In this document: positions 1-9,218 of the stretch, in pieces
How the letters are laid out: every line of letters begins with the position of its first letter
Numbering within the stretch: position 1 is the first letter of the stretch
NCBI RefSeq assembly: GCF_024124665.1
Contig: NZ_JAMXSB010000010.1
Span: forward strand, 62,001-126,000
Direction: 5' to 3'
Length of the DNA stretch: 64,000 bases
Source: Pleionea sp. CnH1-48
GTDB taxonomy: Bacteria > Pseudomonadota > Gammaproteobacteria > Enterobacterales > Kangiellaceae
Translations under genes and position numbers: made by a program
Notes under the pieces: model-generated
Database searches by the model: none
What the model was told of the DNA's origin: nothing
What the model saw: only the letters and a program-made list of their open reading frames with translations

Positions 1-1164
1 GCGTCGATTATAGGGATTGCACTGGGTGTTATGGTGCTGATCACCGTATTGTCGGTAATGAATGGCTTTGAGCGTGAGCTTAGAGAACGTATTTTAGGCA
101 CTGTACCTCATGTCACTGTGGGCGTCAGGGGCGAAGATTTTGCCAATTGGCAAGAGTTGGGCGAGCAAATTAAGCAGATCCCCGATGTGGTGGCGGTGGC
201 TCCCTATATTGATGCCAATGCCATGTTCCGTAATATGTCCACCACAAGCTATGGCCAAATGCGAGGCATCAACCCTGACGAAGAAACCAAAGTGTCGATC
301 CTCAATGACTTTATGGTGCTCGGCGGGTTCGAGAAGCTTGAGCCTGGTAAGTTTGGCATTATCCTGGGGAGCGGTCTGGCGGCTTCTCTAGGTGTTTCTA
401 TGGGCGATAAAGTGACCGTTTTAGTAGCCGATGGGGCGACGGTATCACCGGCGGGTATTGCACCTCGCTATAAACGATTTACGGTGGTGGGCATTTTTGA
501 GGTGCGCTCAGAAGCCGATGGTCGGGTCGCCATGGTCCATATTAATGATGCTGCCAAGCTTATGCGCAAAGGCGACAAAGTTGAGGCGGTACAGGTCAAA
601 GTTCAAAACGTTCTGGATGCTCATGTGGTGGCGTCGCAGGTACGTGCCGCATTGGGCTTTAACTACTGGGTAAGTGACTGGAATCGAGTGTATGGCTCTT
701 TATTCCGAGCCATAAAAATGGAAAAAACCATGATGTTTGTGCTGCTGACTCTGATTGTTGCAGTGGCCGCTTTTAACATCGTATCGACCATGGTGATGGT
801 GGTGACCGATAAACAGTCGGATATTGCGATCTTACGTACCTTGGGGGCTTCTCCGGGTACTGTGATGAGAGTATTTATTGTACAGGGCAGTATCAACGGC
901 GTGGTTGGGACACTATTTGGCGTCTTGTTTGGTGTGTTACTGACCCTCAATTTACCAGATATAGTGCAATTTTTAGAAAGTACTTTGAGTGTGTCTGTGG
1001 TACCTGCCGATGTGTATTTTATTGGCTTTTTGCCAACCCAGTTAGAAGTATCTGATGTCGTTAAAATTACGGTATCAGCTTTGTTAATGAGTGTAGTAGC
1101 CACCTTGTACCCAGCATGGCGTGCGGCTAAGACTAAGCCCGCGGAGGCCTTGCGTTATGAGTAA
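1..1164 (+). CDS. Lipoprotein-releasing ABC permease LolC/LolE family (5' end outside window)
   Basis: Inner-membrane subunit of the Lol transporter, which pulls outer-membrane lipoproteins out of the inner membrane for transfer to LolA. The frame is open from base 1, so the first ATG visible (31) is internal: the residues before it (GIALGVMVLITVLSVMNGF) are the first membrane helix typical of LolC/E. A periplasmic domain follows, then three C-terminal FtsX-type helices (about 730-805, 870-955 and 1060-1115) and the family ending PAEALRYE. The stop overlaps the lolD start by 8 bp, so the two are coupled. I cannot tell LolC from LolE or from a single-subunit LolF; no second permease follows lolD, so any partner would have to lie upstream of the window. 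Confidence 0.9.
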   Translation, partial: ASIIGIALGVMVLITVLSVMNGFERELRERILGTVPHVTVGVRGEDFANWQELGEQIKQIPDVVAVAPYIDANAMFRNMSTTSYGQMRGINPDEETKVSILNDFMVLGGFEKLEPGKFGIILGSGLAASLGVSMGDKVTVLVADGATVSPAGIAPRYKRFTVVGIFEVRSEADGRVAMVHINDAAKLMRKGDKVEAVQVKVQNVLDAHVVASQVRAALGFNYWVSDWNRVYGSLFRAIKMEKTMMFVLLTLIVAVAAFNIVSTMVMVVTDKQSDIAILRTLGASPGTVMRVFIVQGSINGVVGTLFGVLFGVLLTLNLPDIVQFLESTLSVSVVPADVYFIGFLPTQLEVSDVVKITVSALLMSVVATLYPAWRAAKTKPAEALRYE

Positions 1165-1840
1165 TACTGTCATTTTAGAAAGCCGCAATGTGACCAAAAC
1201 CTATACCGACGCAGGCAAAGAAGTGGTGGTGCTACAGGGCGTTGATTTGGATGTTAATCAGGGTGACAGCATTTCTATTGTGGGAAGCTCTGGTTCTGGA
1301 AAAAGCTCGTTGCTCCATGTGTTGGGAGGGCTTGATGTTCCAACAGACGGCGAGGTGCTGATCCATGGCAAAAACATCCACGAAATGAGTGCTAAACGTC
1401 AGGGTGACTGGCGCAATAAGCATTTAGGATTTGTTTATCAGTTTCATCACCTGTTGGCTGAATTCACCGCGCTAGAAAATGTCGCCATGCCGTTATTAAT
1501 TCGAGGTATGGATGCTAAAAAAGCGAATGAACAGGCGGCCAATATGATTGAACAGGTCGGATTGCGTGAACGTCTTGAACATAAACCCTCGCAATTGTCC
1601 GGTGGTGAGCGTCAGCGTATTGCGATTGCTCGCGCTCTGGTGACTCGACCTGATTGCATTTTGGCGGATGAACCAACTGGTAATCTTGATTCAGATAATG
1701 CGCAAATGGTTTATGAGTTGATGCTGGATCTCAATCAAAAACTGGGAACCGCGTTAATCGTGGTGACTCATGACAGGGATTTAGCCGCTAAGGCGAATCG
1801 TCAACTTGAGTTGGTCGATGGTGTCTTGAACAAACACTAA
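1157..1840 (+). CDS. lolD: Lipoprotein-releasing system ATP-binding protein LolD
   Basis: Cytoplasmic ATPase of the Lol lipoprotein exporter; it powers release of lipoproteins to LolA. The 227-residue protein has Walker A GSSGSGKSS (43-51), the ABC signature LSGGERQR, Walker B with ADEPTGNLD, and the switch H in VVTHD. I start at ATG 1157, which overlaps the permease stop (ATGAGTAA). The longer frame from 1121 adds 12 non-homologous residues read from inside the permease. The size fits the family. A bidirectional hairpin terminator follows directly. Confidence 0.95.
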   Translation: MSNTVILESRNVTKTYTDAGKEVVVLQGVDLDVNQGDSISIVGSSGSGKSSLLHVLGGLDVPTDGEVLIHGKNIHEMSAKRQGDWRNKHLGFVYQFHHLLAEFTALENVAMPLLIRGMDAKKANEQAANMIEQVGLRERLEHKPSQLSGGERQRIAIARALVTRPDCILADEPTGNLDSDNAQMVYELMLDLNQKLGTALIVVTHDRDLAAKANRQLELVDGVLNKH

Positions 1841-1857
1841 AAAGCGGGATGCTTGAT

Positions 1858-1893
1858 AAGCCCTTAAAGCTTGATGTTTTAAGGGCTTTTTTT
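1858..1893. terminator. Bidirectional intrinsic terminator after lolD and the DUF2062 gene
   Basis: Perfect 11-bp arms AAGCCCTTAAA (1858-1868) and TTTAAGGGCTT (1878-1888) around a 9-nt loop, with a T tract to 1893. The A residues on the left arm side serve the convergent minus-strand gene. Confidence 0.85.
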
Positions 1894-1897
1894 GTGC

Positions 1898-2437
1898 TTA
1901 ATGAGAAGTTTGTTTGTTACGTTTTAAGCGATTCTTGATACGGGTTTTCCACTGGCTGGCAACATGGATACGCCAAAATACGCGCATGCCTACATAAGCC
2001 AGGGCTGCGGCAACGATGCCGCAAATCAAACAACCCAGCAAAAAGGGCTCCCAAATAGAAAGCAAACCATCGCTGAGCCATTCCCAGGTAAATTCATCAG
2101 GGAATTCACCACCAGTATCGCCTAGAATCCAGGTGCCAACCAAATAGGCAAAACCAAAAATGACGGGCATCGTGATAGGGTTGGTGATCCACACCAGAGC
2201 GACCGACAGGGGTAAGTTCGCGCGGAACAGAATGGCGATACCTGCTGCCAGTGGCATTTGAAAAGGAACTGGAATGAAGGCGCAGAATAAACCAATAGCA
2301 AAAGCGTTGGCGACGGAGTAGCGAGTCAGATGCCAGAGTTGTGGATCATGAAGTAGCTTCCCAAAAATTTTTAAAAAGCGATGGCTTTTTATGGTTTCTG
2401 GGGCGGGCATGACGCGTTTAATGATTTTCTTTGGCAT
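1898..2437 (-). CDS. DUF2062 family membrane protein
   Basis: A 179-residue protein of the DUF2062 family, whose function is unknown. It has about three hydrophobic helices: one around the stretch FAIGLFCAFIPVPFQMP, one with WITNPITMPVIFGFAYLVG, and a C-terminal one before a basic tail (KTRIKNRLKRNK). The FIPVPFQMP and NPITMP strings are the family's hallmark. It is transcribed toward lolD and shares its terminator. The same neighbour relation (next to lolD and comEC) is known in Pseudomonas, which suggests an envelope-related role; that is inference. Confidence 0.8.
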   Translation of the reverse strand: MPKKIIKRVMPAPETIKSHRFLKIFGKLLHDPQLWHLTRYSVANAFAIGLFCAFIPVPFQMPLAAGIAILFRANLPLSVALVWITNPITMPVIFGFAYLVGTWILGDTGGEFPDEFTWEWLSDGLLSIWEPFLLGCLICGIVAAALAYVGMRVFWRIHVASQWKTRIKNRLKRNKQTSH

Positions 2438-2612
2438 AAGGCTCCGTTTCTACTAGTGCTACGACTGAAAACTTTGCTATTGTAGCCGTGATGGTCGGGC
2501 TATAAAAGTCTATTGTGAGGTTTTTAACCCGGGTTTCACTCGCTCTATAGTGGTAGGCTGTCAAGCAACCATTGTAAGTGAGTTGGGTTTGGGACTGCTA
2601 AGGCCTGTTGTT

Positions 2613-2733
2613 ATATATCCCAAGTATTTCAAGGTGCAGGTAGGCGGCCAGCAAGCGAATCCCCTGAGCTTAGGCACACTAAGTGATTGGGGTGAGTGCG
2701 CGCAGCGCTGCAACTTGAAAGGCGACGGGTATA
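2613..2733. repeat. Dispersed palindromic repeat, copy 1
   Basis: A ~120-bp element with imperfect terminal inverted repeats (outer TATA..CCC, then TTTCAAGGTGCAG at the left matched by CTGCAACTTGAAA at the right). It has an inner stem CCCCTGAGCTTAG / CTAAGTGATTGGGG. Further copies lie at 10301-10421 and, inverted, at 30156-30282. It is non-coding and sits in the 344-bp gap between the divergent DUF2062 and comEC genes. I see nothing else definite in that gap; a 146-residue frame from 2550 runs through the repeat and into comEC and is not credible. Confidence 0.85.
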
Positions 2734-2781
2734 AGTATAGAAGCTCGACGAGGATGTCGGGTCGTTGTTATCAAGGAATCG

Positions 2782-5058
2782 ATGATGCGCTTGTTTGGCG
2801 TTGGTCTGCTCGTGGGTTGCTGCGGGTTATTGTTTGTTCATTCGTTGTGGTCTGTGTTAAGCCTCTGGGTGATTGCCGCGACTTTCCTGTTTTTTCTCTT
2901 CGGTTGTTTTCTTTCCAAACATTACAGAGTCCTGGCAACTTTGTGGCTTGGTATCTGTATCGGAATTTGCTGGAGTCAATATCGTGCTGATGTGGCCTTA
3001 TCAAGTCGTTTGCCAGTGGTAGAAGAAGCACTGCTGATTCGAGTTGAAGCAAAAGTATGCTCTTTGGTTAAACACTATCCAAAACTTTCCAGCTTTGAAC
3101 TTTGTGTGATCGACTGGTTAAGTGAGCCTTTGCCTATAAAAAAGTTGCGAGTGCGATGGTACCACCCAGATGATGAGCTTGAAGTGGGAGAGACGGCCGA
3201 ATTTCTATTAAAAATAAAAACACCCTTAGGGCGAATGAATCCTGGTGCAACTGACGAAGAACGTTGGCGCTTATTGGCAGGCTTGGATGCTGAAGGTTAT
3301 GTCAGAGACATTAAGTTAAGGCGTCCACCTGTTTTGTCTTTGTTGTCAGTGCGAGCAGAGTGGGTGAGCTTTATTGAACGGCTGACTATCCACAGTGAAT
3401 TTCAAGGATGGCATCTGGCGTTAGTAGTGGGTGAACGTCATGGTTTAAAAAGCGCAGAAAAAGAGCGGCTAAAACATTCGGGTACTGCGCATCTTATTGC
3501 TATTTCGGGTTTACACGTAGGACTGATTTACGGTTGGAGCTTTTTAGTTTTTAGTACTTTGTGGCGTTTACTTCCTGGTCGCTGGTTAATATGGCCTGCT
3601 CATTCGGTGGCAATGTGCATCAGTTTATTGCTGGCTGGTCTTTATGCCTGGTCGGCGGGTTTATCATTACCCACTCAACGGGCAATGATTGCATTGAGTC
3701 TTTGGGTCATCGTTCAGATGTTGGGATTGCAATGGTCGCTCTCTCGTTTATTAGCGGTTACAGTGAGTTTGCTGCTGTTGTGGGAGCCAATGAGTGTGAT
3801 GAGCGAGAGCTTCTGGCTTTCTTTAGTGGCGGTTTCGTTAATTTTTTTGTGCCTTGCTTTGTTTAAGCTGAGAGGTTGGCGCTTTTGGCTCCTGTTACAG
3901 GCAGTGATGTCGTTAGTAATGTCATTATTTGCTGCTCTCTTGTTTGGAGAGCTGTCTATTAACGCATTTTTGTCGAATATTATTGCTATTCCTCTGGTGT
4001 CGATGGTGTTGTTGCCATCAGAGATGATTACAGTGTTAGTGGCTTGCTTACAGGAGTCTTGGGGAATGTCGTTGTTAGTGGTGAACGACGTCATCATCGA
4101 AGGACTGAATGGCTATTTACGACAGATGAATCAATGGATACCTGCCTATTCTCTCTCGGTTGCTCAATCGATTGGTATTGGTGTGGTTGCACTCTTGTTA
4201 CTTGGTTGGTGGACGCGAAAGATTCCGGTAGCTTTTGCGTTGATAACATCTTTAGTCATCGGGTTAGGTGGATGGAGTTGGCAGCAGTCGCAAGATAAGG
4301 GATTTTCTTTGCACGTTCTGGATGTAGGCCAGGGGCTGGCGGTTGTTGGGATCAGTTCTGAGTTGGTGTTTGTTTATGATACGGGAGATGCCAGTGCTCA
4401 CTGGAGTGCAGCACAAAAATATCTGTTGCCGTTTTTGCGCAGTCGAGGTGTTAGCCATATTGATTTCTTGTTTATTAGCCATCGAGATCGTGATCATCGT
4501 GGAGGTCTACAAGTACTTCTGGATTCATTTTCGGTAGGACGCATTATTGAGGGCGAACAAAGTGAATTGCTTAATGCAGAACCCTGTGAAGGGGAGCTCA
4601 ATGGTGACAACATTCAACTAAGCTGGCGGCAGATGCCTGCCCAAAGTCGCAATAATGCTTCCTGTCTATTAAAAGTCAGTGTGGCTGAGAGGCAGTGGTT
4701 GTTGACGGGTGATATTGAACGGCCAGCCGAAAAGTATTTTTTGCACCATTTTGCTGACTGGATACGGGCTGATGTTTTGTTGGTGCCTCATCATGGCAGT
4801 GCGACTTCATCAATGTCGGCATTTATTGAGGCGGTGGCGCCCGAGTGGGCGATTGTTTCTAGCGGTTATGCGAATCGATTTAAGCTCCCCAATAAAAAAG
4901 TCATGGAACGCTATCGCCAGAATGGGGTCAAAACCCTGAATACGTGGCGTAACGGTATGATTTCTATAAAGATTGATGAAAAAGGCAGCATTCTGATAGG
5001 AACTCATAGAACCGAATCACAAAATTTTTGGAACCATTCAATGGTTAGCAGCAATTAA
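2782..5058 (+). CDS. comEC: ComEC/Rec2 family DNA uptake channel protein
   Basis: Inner-membrane protein that carries single-stranded DNA into the cytoplasm during natural transformation. The 758 residues show an N-terminal membrane anchor and DUF4131-like OB region (1-190), the Competence domain with many helices (about 200-490, including AISGLHVGLIYG), and a C-terminal metallo-beta-lactamase-like domain. That last domain has LHVLDVGQGLA, the metal motif SHRDRDH and LVPHHGS. AAGGA lies 5 nt before ATG 2782. It is full length. Other competence genes are not in the window, so whether the cell is transformable cannot be judged. The rather T-rich start region overlaps no other gene. Confidence 0.92.
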   Translation: MMRLFGVGLLVGCCGLLFVHSLWSVLSLWVIAATFLFFLFGCFLSKHYRVLATLWLGICIGICWSQYRADVALSSRLPVVEEALLIRVEAKVCSLVKHYPKLSSFELCVIDWLSEPLPIKKLRVRWYHPDDELEVGETAEFLLKIKTPLGRMNPGATDEERWRLLAGLDAEGYVRDIKLRRPPVLSLLSVRAEWVSFIERLTIHSEFQGWHLALVVGERHGLKSAEKERLKHSGTAHLIAISGLHVGLIYGWSFLVFSTLWRLLPGRWLIWPAHSVAMCISLLLAGLYAWSAGLSLPTQRAMIALSLWVIVQMLGLQWSLSRLLAVTVSLLLLWEPMSVMSESFWLSLVAVSLIFLCLALFKLRGWRFWLLLQAVMSLVMSLFAALLFGELSINAFLSNIIAIPLVSMVLLPSEMITVLVACLQESWGMSLLVVNDVIIEGLNGYLRQMNQWIPAYSLSVAQSIGIGVVALLLLGWWTRKIPVAFALITSLVIGLGGWSWQQSQDKGFSLHVLDVGQGLAVVGISSELVFVYDTGDASAHWSAAQKYLLPFLRSRGVSHIDFLFISHRDRDHRGGLQVLLDSFSVGRIIEGEQSELLNAEPCEGELNGDNIQLSWRQMPAQSRNNASCLLKVSVAERQWLLTGDIERPAEKYFLHHFADWIRADVLLVPHHGSATSSMSAFIEAVAPEWAIVSSGYANRFKLPNKKVMERYRQNGVKTLNTWRNGMISIKIDEKGSILIGTHRTESQNFWNHSMVSSN

Positions 5059-5199
5059 CCAATGACTGTGATACATTACGGCCATCATTCGTAGTTTATC
5101 CCTTATCGCAAAAGGCTTATTTAAGCACCAAGGTTATAAGGGGATTGTTGATTGTCTAGGCTATAGATGCGTCTAATAGCTAAGCTAGGAGTTTTTTGA

Positions 5200-5823
5200 G
5201 TGTTATTCGATATTATTGTTAATGGTGGCTGGATCATGTGGCCGCTGGTTTTATGTTCTATTGTTGCATTAGCGATTTGTGTTGAGCGTTTTTGGACACT
5301 AAGAAAGTCTCGTATTACACCCAAGCATTTGGTAGCTCAAGTTTGGGGTTGGATTAAAAATAACCAACTGGATAAAAAGAAGCTTAAAAGCTTAAAAGAC
5401 TCGTCTCCTCTGGGTGAAATTTTGGCTGCTGGCATTGTAAATCATGCTCATGGTCGTGAAGTGATGAAAGAAGCTATCCGAGATTCTGGCCGCCAGGTAG
5501 TGGTACAGCTAGAACGCTTTTTAAACACTCTGGGTACGATTGCCGTGATTACTCCGCTGATGGGATTGTTAGGTACGGTTATCGGTATGATTAAAGTATT
5601 TACCGTCATTACTTCGCAAGGTATTGGTGATGCTAATGCGTTAGCTGGCGGGATTTCTGAAGCATTGTTAACCACTGCTGCTGGCTTATGTGTTGCTATC
5701 CCTGCACTGATTTTTCATCGTTACTTTGAGCGCAAAGTCGATGAGCTGGTTGTTGTGATGGAAGAAGAAGCATTGAAGATGGTTGAAGTGCTTCATGGTG
5801 AGCGTGAAGCGGTAGATAAGTAA
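5200..5823 (+). CDS. MotA/TolQ/ExbB proton channel family protein
   Basis: ExbB-like component of a proton-driven inner-membrane motor, 207 residues with three helices: GGWIMWPLVLCSIVALAICVE near the N-terminus, FLNTLGTIAVITPLMGLLGT, and a third with ALLTTAAGLCVAIPALIF. The GLLGTV and TTAAGL strings are family hallmarks. GTG start preceded by TAGGAG. An exbD-like gene follows after 10 bp. The pair sits before msbA-lpxK, as exbB-exbD does before lpxK in Pseudomonas; there is no tonB beside it, so the energised partner is unknown. Confidence 0.9.
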   Translation: MLFDIIVNGGWIMWPLVLCSIVALAICVERFWTLRKSRITPKHLVAQVWGWIKNNQLDKKKLKSLKDSSPLGEILAAGIVNHAHGREVMKEAIRDSGRQVVVQLERFLNTLGTIAVITPLMGLLGTVIGMIKVFTVITSQGIGDANALAGGISEALLTTAAGLCVAIPALIFHRYFERKVDELVVVMEEEALKMVEVLHGEREAVDK

Positions 5824-5833
5824 GGTTGTCATT

Positions 5834-6253
5834 GTGTTTCATCAACGAAGAAAAAATGAAGTATCTGTCAACCTGACACCTTTGATTGATGTGGTGTTTT
5901 TGCTGCTGATCTTTTTTATGGTATCTGCCAGCTTTAATCGCGATACTCAAATTAAACTAGAATTACCTGAAGCGTCAGGTGATCCTATGGAAGCCTTGCC
6001 AGAACTCATCGAAATCAGTGTAGACAGTGAAGGCCGCTATTTTGTGAATGCCAAACCGGTTGTTAACACTCAGGTGGAGACCTTGGTAAAAGCCATTCAG
6101 CTGGTGGGTAAAGGTAATGATAAAATTCCTGTGATGATCAGTGCTGATGCCGGTGCGCCGTTCCAGTCAGTGATGACAGCAATGGACGCATCGCGAAAAG
6201 CAGGCTATTTTAATTTCTCTATGGCAACAAAACATCCGCAATCAAAGCAGTAA
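5834..6253 (+). CDS. ExbD/TolR family biopolymer transport protein
   Basis: Partner of the preceding ExbB-like channel. The 139-residue protein has a short basic cytoplasmic N-terminus, then the single helix with NLTPLIDVVFLLLIFFMV containing the conserved proton-carrying Asp, then a periplasmic domain. GTG start at 5834, 10 bp after the exbB stop. The final residues (ATKHPQSKQ) are an ordinary tail. Likely co-transcribed with msbA, 19 bp downstream. Confidence 0.9.
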   Translation: MFHQRRKNEVSVNLTPLIDVVFLLLIFFMVSASFNRDTQIKLELPEASGDPMEALPELIEISVDSEGRYFVNAKPVVNTQVETLVKAIQLVGKGNDKIPVMISADAGAPFQSVMTAMDASRKAGYFNFSMATKHPQSKQ

Positions 6254-6272
6254 CAACAGGCTTGCCGCAACA

Positions 6273-8015
6273 ATGAAAAAACAATCTGGCTGGGATATTT
6301 ATAAACGGCTGTTAGGGTATACCCGAAAGCACTTATGGGTGGCTGTGGCAGCCATTATCGCCACCATATTTTACGCACTGATTGAGGTCGGTATTATCAG
6401 TCAGTTCGAAAAATTGATTGATAGCGTACTGAAACAAAATAGCTCTGAGTTGTTTGTCTTTTCTGCGATTGTCTTTGTGATTGTGATCTTGTTGCGAGGC
6501 ATTGCGTCTTTCTTCTCTGTTTATTGTATGGAGTGGATTGGACGACAAATCGTCTATGCTTTGCGGCTTGAACTGTTCGCTAAATATCTACGCTCTCCCG
6601 TTCGTTTTTTTGACCAACAACCGTCCGGTGAGTTGGTCTCTAAAATTACGTTTAATGCTGAGACGGTTTCTCAAGCGACCACCCAAGCTATTTCTATTTC
6701 TGTTAAAAGCGTTGCCTCGATTGTATTTGCCATCGGCAGTATGATGCTGATCAGTTGGTCACTGACGCTTATCTTCTTACTTGCTGCTCCTATCATTGCA
6801 TTTGTGGTTAACGTGACAGCAAAGCGCTTTCGTAAAGTGAGTCGTGGCATTCAAGACAGCATGGGCGATGTGACTCAAATTGCTACCGAAGCGGTAGAAG
6901 GTATTCGTGTCATTAAAACTTATGGTGCCCAAAGTTACGAGCAGCAGCAGTTTGATCATTCTGCCAATATCAATCGTCAGCAATATATGAAAATGACGAC
7001 GACCAAAGCCGTCAGTTCTCCTTTTATCCAACTGATTGCAGCCTTTGGATTTTCGATTGTTTTTGCCATCGCAGGTTTTCAGTTTGTTGATGGTAAATTT
7101 TCGGAAGGGCAGTTTGTTAGTTTCTTCTTATTGATTATGTACTTGATGAAACCTTTAAAAGATTTGTCGAGTGTTAATAGCATTTTGCAGCGTGGTATCG
7201 CAGGTGCAGAAAGCATTTTTGAAATCATTGATCACGAAGATGAAAAAGACTCTGGCACAGAGGTTATTGAGTCCGCACAGGGTGAGTTAAGTTTTGAGCA
7301 AGTCAACTTTGCTTATGCAAAGGATGGCGAAACGGTTATCAAAGACTTTTCGCTAGACATTAAAGCGGGCGAAACCGTTGCGTTAGTTGGGCCTTCAGGC
7401 AGTGGTAAATCCACTCTGGCTCAATTGTTATTGAAGTTTTATCATCCAACGAAAGGTTGCATTCGTCTTGATGGCCATGATTTAGAAACCCTTGAGCTGC
7501 AATCACTGCGCAAACAGTTCGCATTAGTATCACAAAACCTGGTGTTGTTTAATGATTCGGTGAAAGCCAATATTGCTTATGGCGAACTAGGCGATAAACC
7601 CGAAGCGGCACTTAATGATGCGATCGAGAGCGCTTATTTAAGTGATGTGATTGACAGTCTTGAAGAAGGAGTAGAAACAAACGTTGGTAACGCAGGCGCT
7701 CGTTTAAGTGGTGGCCAGCAGCAACGTATTGTTATCGCTCGCGCGTTATTAAAAGATGCACCGATTTTAATTTTGGACGAAGCGACGTCGGCGCTGGATA
7801 ACGAGTCAGAAAAGAAAATTCAGCAGGCACTCGATCATCTGATGCAGGATCGAACCACTTTGGTTATTGCACATCGTCTCTCAACCATTGAGAGCGCTGA
7901 TAAAATCGTCGTTCTAAAAGAAGGACAATTGGTAGAGCAGGGAACTCACCAAGAGCTGATGGCAATGGATGGCGAGTATAAAAAGCTTTATCAGTTGCAG
8001 TTTTCAGAAGTCTGA
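6273..8015 (+). CDS. msbA: Lipid A export ABC transporter MsbA
   Basis: Homodimeric flippase that moves core-lipid A across the inner membrane. The 580 residues hold a six-helix exporter domain (about 20-310) and an ATPase domain with Walker A GPSGSGKST near 373, signature LSGGQQQR near 479, and Walker B ILILDEATSALD. Length and order match MsbA. It ends one base before the lpxK start (TGATATG), so the two form one translation unit, as in enterics. The ExbB/ExbD pair lies immediately upstream. Confidence 0.93.
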   Translation: MKKQSGWDIYKRLLGYTRKHLWVAVAAIIATIFYALIEVGIISQFEKLIDSVLKQNSSELFVFSAIVFVIVILLRGIASFFSVYCMEWIGRQIVYALRLELFAKYLRSPVRFFDQQPSGELVSKITFNAETVSQATTQAISISVKSVASIVFAIGSMMLISWSLTLIFLLAAPIIAFVVNVTAKRFRKVSRGIQDSMGDVTQIATEAVEGIRVIKTYGAQSYEQQQFDHSANINRQQYMKMTTTKAVSSPFIQLIAAFGFSIVFAIAGFQFVDGKFSEGQFVSFFLLIMYLMKPLKDLSSVNSILQRGIAGAESIFEIIDHEDEKDSGTEVIESAQGELSFEQVNFAYAKDGETVIKDFSLDIKAGETVALVGPSGSGKSTLAQLLLKFYHPTKGCIRLDGHDLETLELQSLRKQFALVSQNLVLFNDSVKANIAYGELGDKPEAALNDAIESAYLSDVIDSLEEGVETNVGNAGARLSGGQQQRIVIARALLKDAPILILDEATSALDNESEKKIQQALDHLMQDRTTLVIAHRLSTIESADKIVVLKEGQLVEQGTHQELMAMDGEYKKLYQLQFSEV

Positions 8016-8016
8016 T

Positions 8017-9012
8017 ATGAGTCAAAAAATCGAAAACTTCTGGTATTCAAACTCACTCTGGAAGTGGTTGTTGTGGCCATTACATGGGCTACTCTGGCTG
8101 CTTACCATGGGACGTTTTTATGCCTATCGCCAAGGCTGGTTTAAGCAATATCAAAGCGCTAAACCAGTGGTGGTAGTGGGTAATATTTCTATTGGCGGCA
8201 CAGGCAAAACACCATTCATTATCTGGTTAGTGAAGCAACTTCAAGAGCAAGGCATTTCTGCTGCGATTATTAGTCGCGGTTATGGTGGAAAAGCTGAAAG
8301 CTACCCATTAACACTTTCATCCGATACACGCGTTGAAGAATGCGGCGATGAGCCTTTTATGATGTATCAGCGTTTACACATTCCTATTGTGGTTGATCCT
8401 GTAAGAAGCCGTGCTTGCCAATATGTTGAGCAGCATTTTGATGTAGATGTGATTATTAGCGATGACGGTTTACAACATTACGCCTTGGCTCGACAAGTCG
8501 AGATCGTGATGATTGATGGTTTTCGTCATTTGGGTAATCGATTGCTGTTACCCTTTGGGCCTTTACGAGAACCTGCCGCGCGCTTGAAGTCTGCTTCTCT
8601 GGTTTTAATGAACAGTGGTGAGCCACGAGCGGATGTTAATCAGCTGTCCATTGCACCGGTTGCTTTGGTTAATATGGTATCGGGCGAGCGTTGCACCATC
8701 GAACAGTTACCTTTTCAAGAATGCTATGGGGTTTGTGGGATTGGTAATCCAAAGAAGTTTGAGCATACGCTTAATCAATTGCCCATTACTTTTTCGATGA
8801 AGACTTTTGCCGACCATCATCACTTTGAAGCGCAAGATTTTGCTGACTTAACTGACCAACCGATTATAATGACAGAAAAAGATGCCGAAAAATGTCGCGC
8901 CTATGCGCAAGATGACTGGTGGTATCTTGAAATTGATTTAGTACCTAATGAACAAGCCAGAGTGGTAATTGAGCACTGGCTGCAAGAAATAAAGAAGCGA
9001 GTAGGGCTATGA
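8017..9012 (+). CDS. lpxK: Tetraacyldisaccharide 4'-kinase LpxK
   Basis: Phosphorylates the 4' position of tetraacyldisaccharide-1-phosphate to give lipid IVA, at the inner face of the inner membrane. The 331-residue protein starts at ATG 8017, just after the msbA stop; a longer frame from 7969 would add residues read inside msbA. Seen: an N-terminal hydrophobic segment, the P-loop GNISIGGTGKTP near residue 54, the SRGYGG motif, and DDGLQHYAL. The stop overlaps the next gene (ATGA). Confidence 0.95.
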   Translation: MSQKIENFWYSNSLWKWLLWPLHGLLWLLTMGRFYAYRQGWFKQYQSAKPVVVVGNISIGGTGKTPFIIWLVKQLQEQGISAAIISRGYGGKAESYPLTLSSDTRVEECGDEPFMMYQRLHIPIVVDPVRSRACQYVEQHFDVDVIISDDGLQHYALARQVEIVMIDGFRHLGNRLLLPFGPLREPAARLKSASLVLMNSGEPRADVNQLSIAPVALVNMVSGERCTIEQLPFQECYGVCGIGNPKKFEHTLNQLPITFSMKTFADHHHFEAQDFADLTDQPIIMTEKDAEKCRAYAQDDWWYLEIDLVPNEQARVVIEHWLQEIKKRVGL

Positions 9013-9197
9013 AAAGAGCACTAATAGATATTCTGGTTTGTCCTTTATGCAACGGCAAGCTGGTGTATAGCAAAGGAACCAATGAGCTGATCTGTAAATT
9101 TGATAAATTGGCTTTTGCTGTGAAAGAACAGTTTCCAGACATGTTAATCGAAGATGCTCGTAAACTTGAGCTGGAAGAAGTTGAACAGTTAACTTAA
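9009..9197 (+). CDS. Trm112 family protein YcaR
   Basis: A 62-residue protein of the Trm112/UPF0434 family with the short start ALIDILVCPLCNGKL. Only two cysteines (CPLC) are visible, as is usual for the bacterial form. It overlaps lpxK by 4 bp and is 21 bp from kdsB, the standard lpxK-ycaR-kdsB order. Its biochemical role in bacteria is not settled; in eukaryotes Trm112 activates methyltransferases. Confidence 0.9.
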   Translation: MKRALIDILVCPLCNGKLVYSKGTNELICKFDKLAFAVKEQFPDMLIEDARKLELEEVEQLT

Positions 9198-9218
9198 TTA
9201 ACACGCGAGTTTAGAACA

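Noticed and set aside
2550-2990. 146-codon plus-strand frame
   Set aside because: It runs through repeat copy 1 and the start of comEC in another frame, and has no family features.
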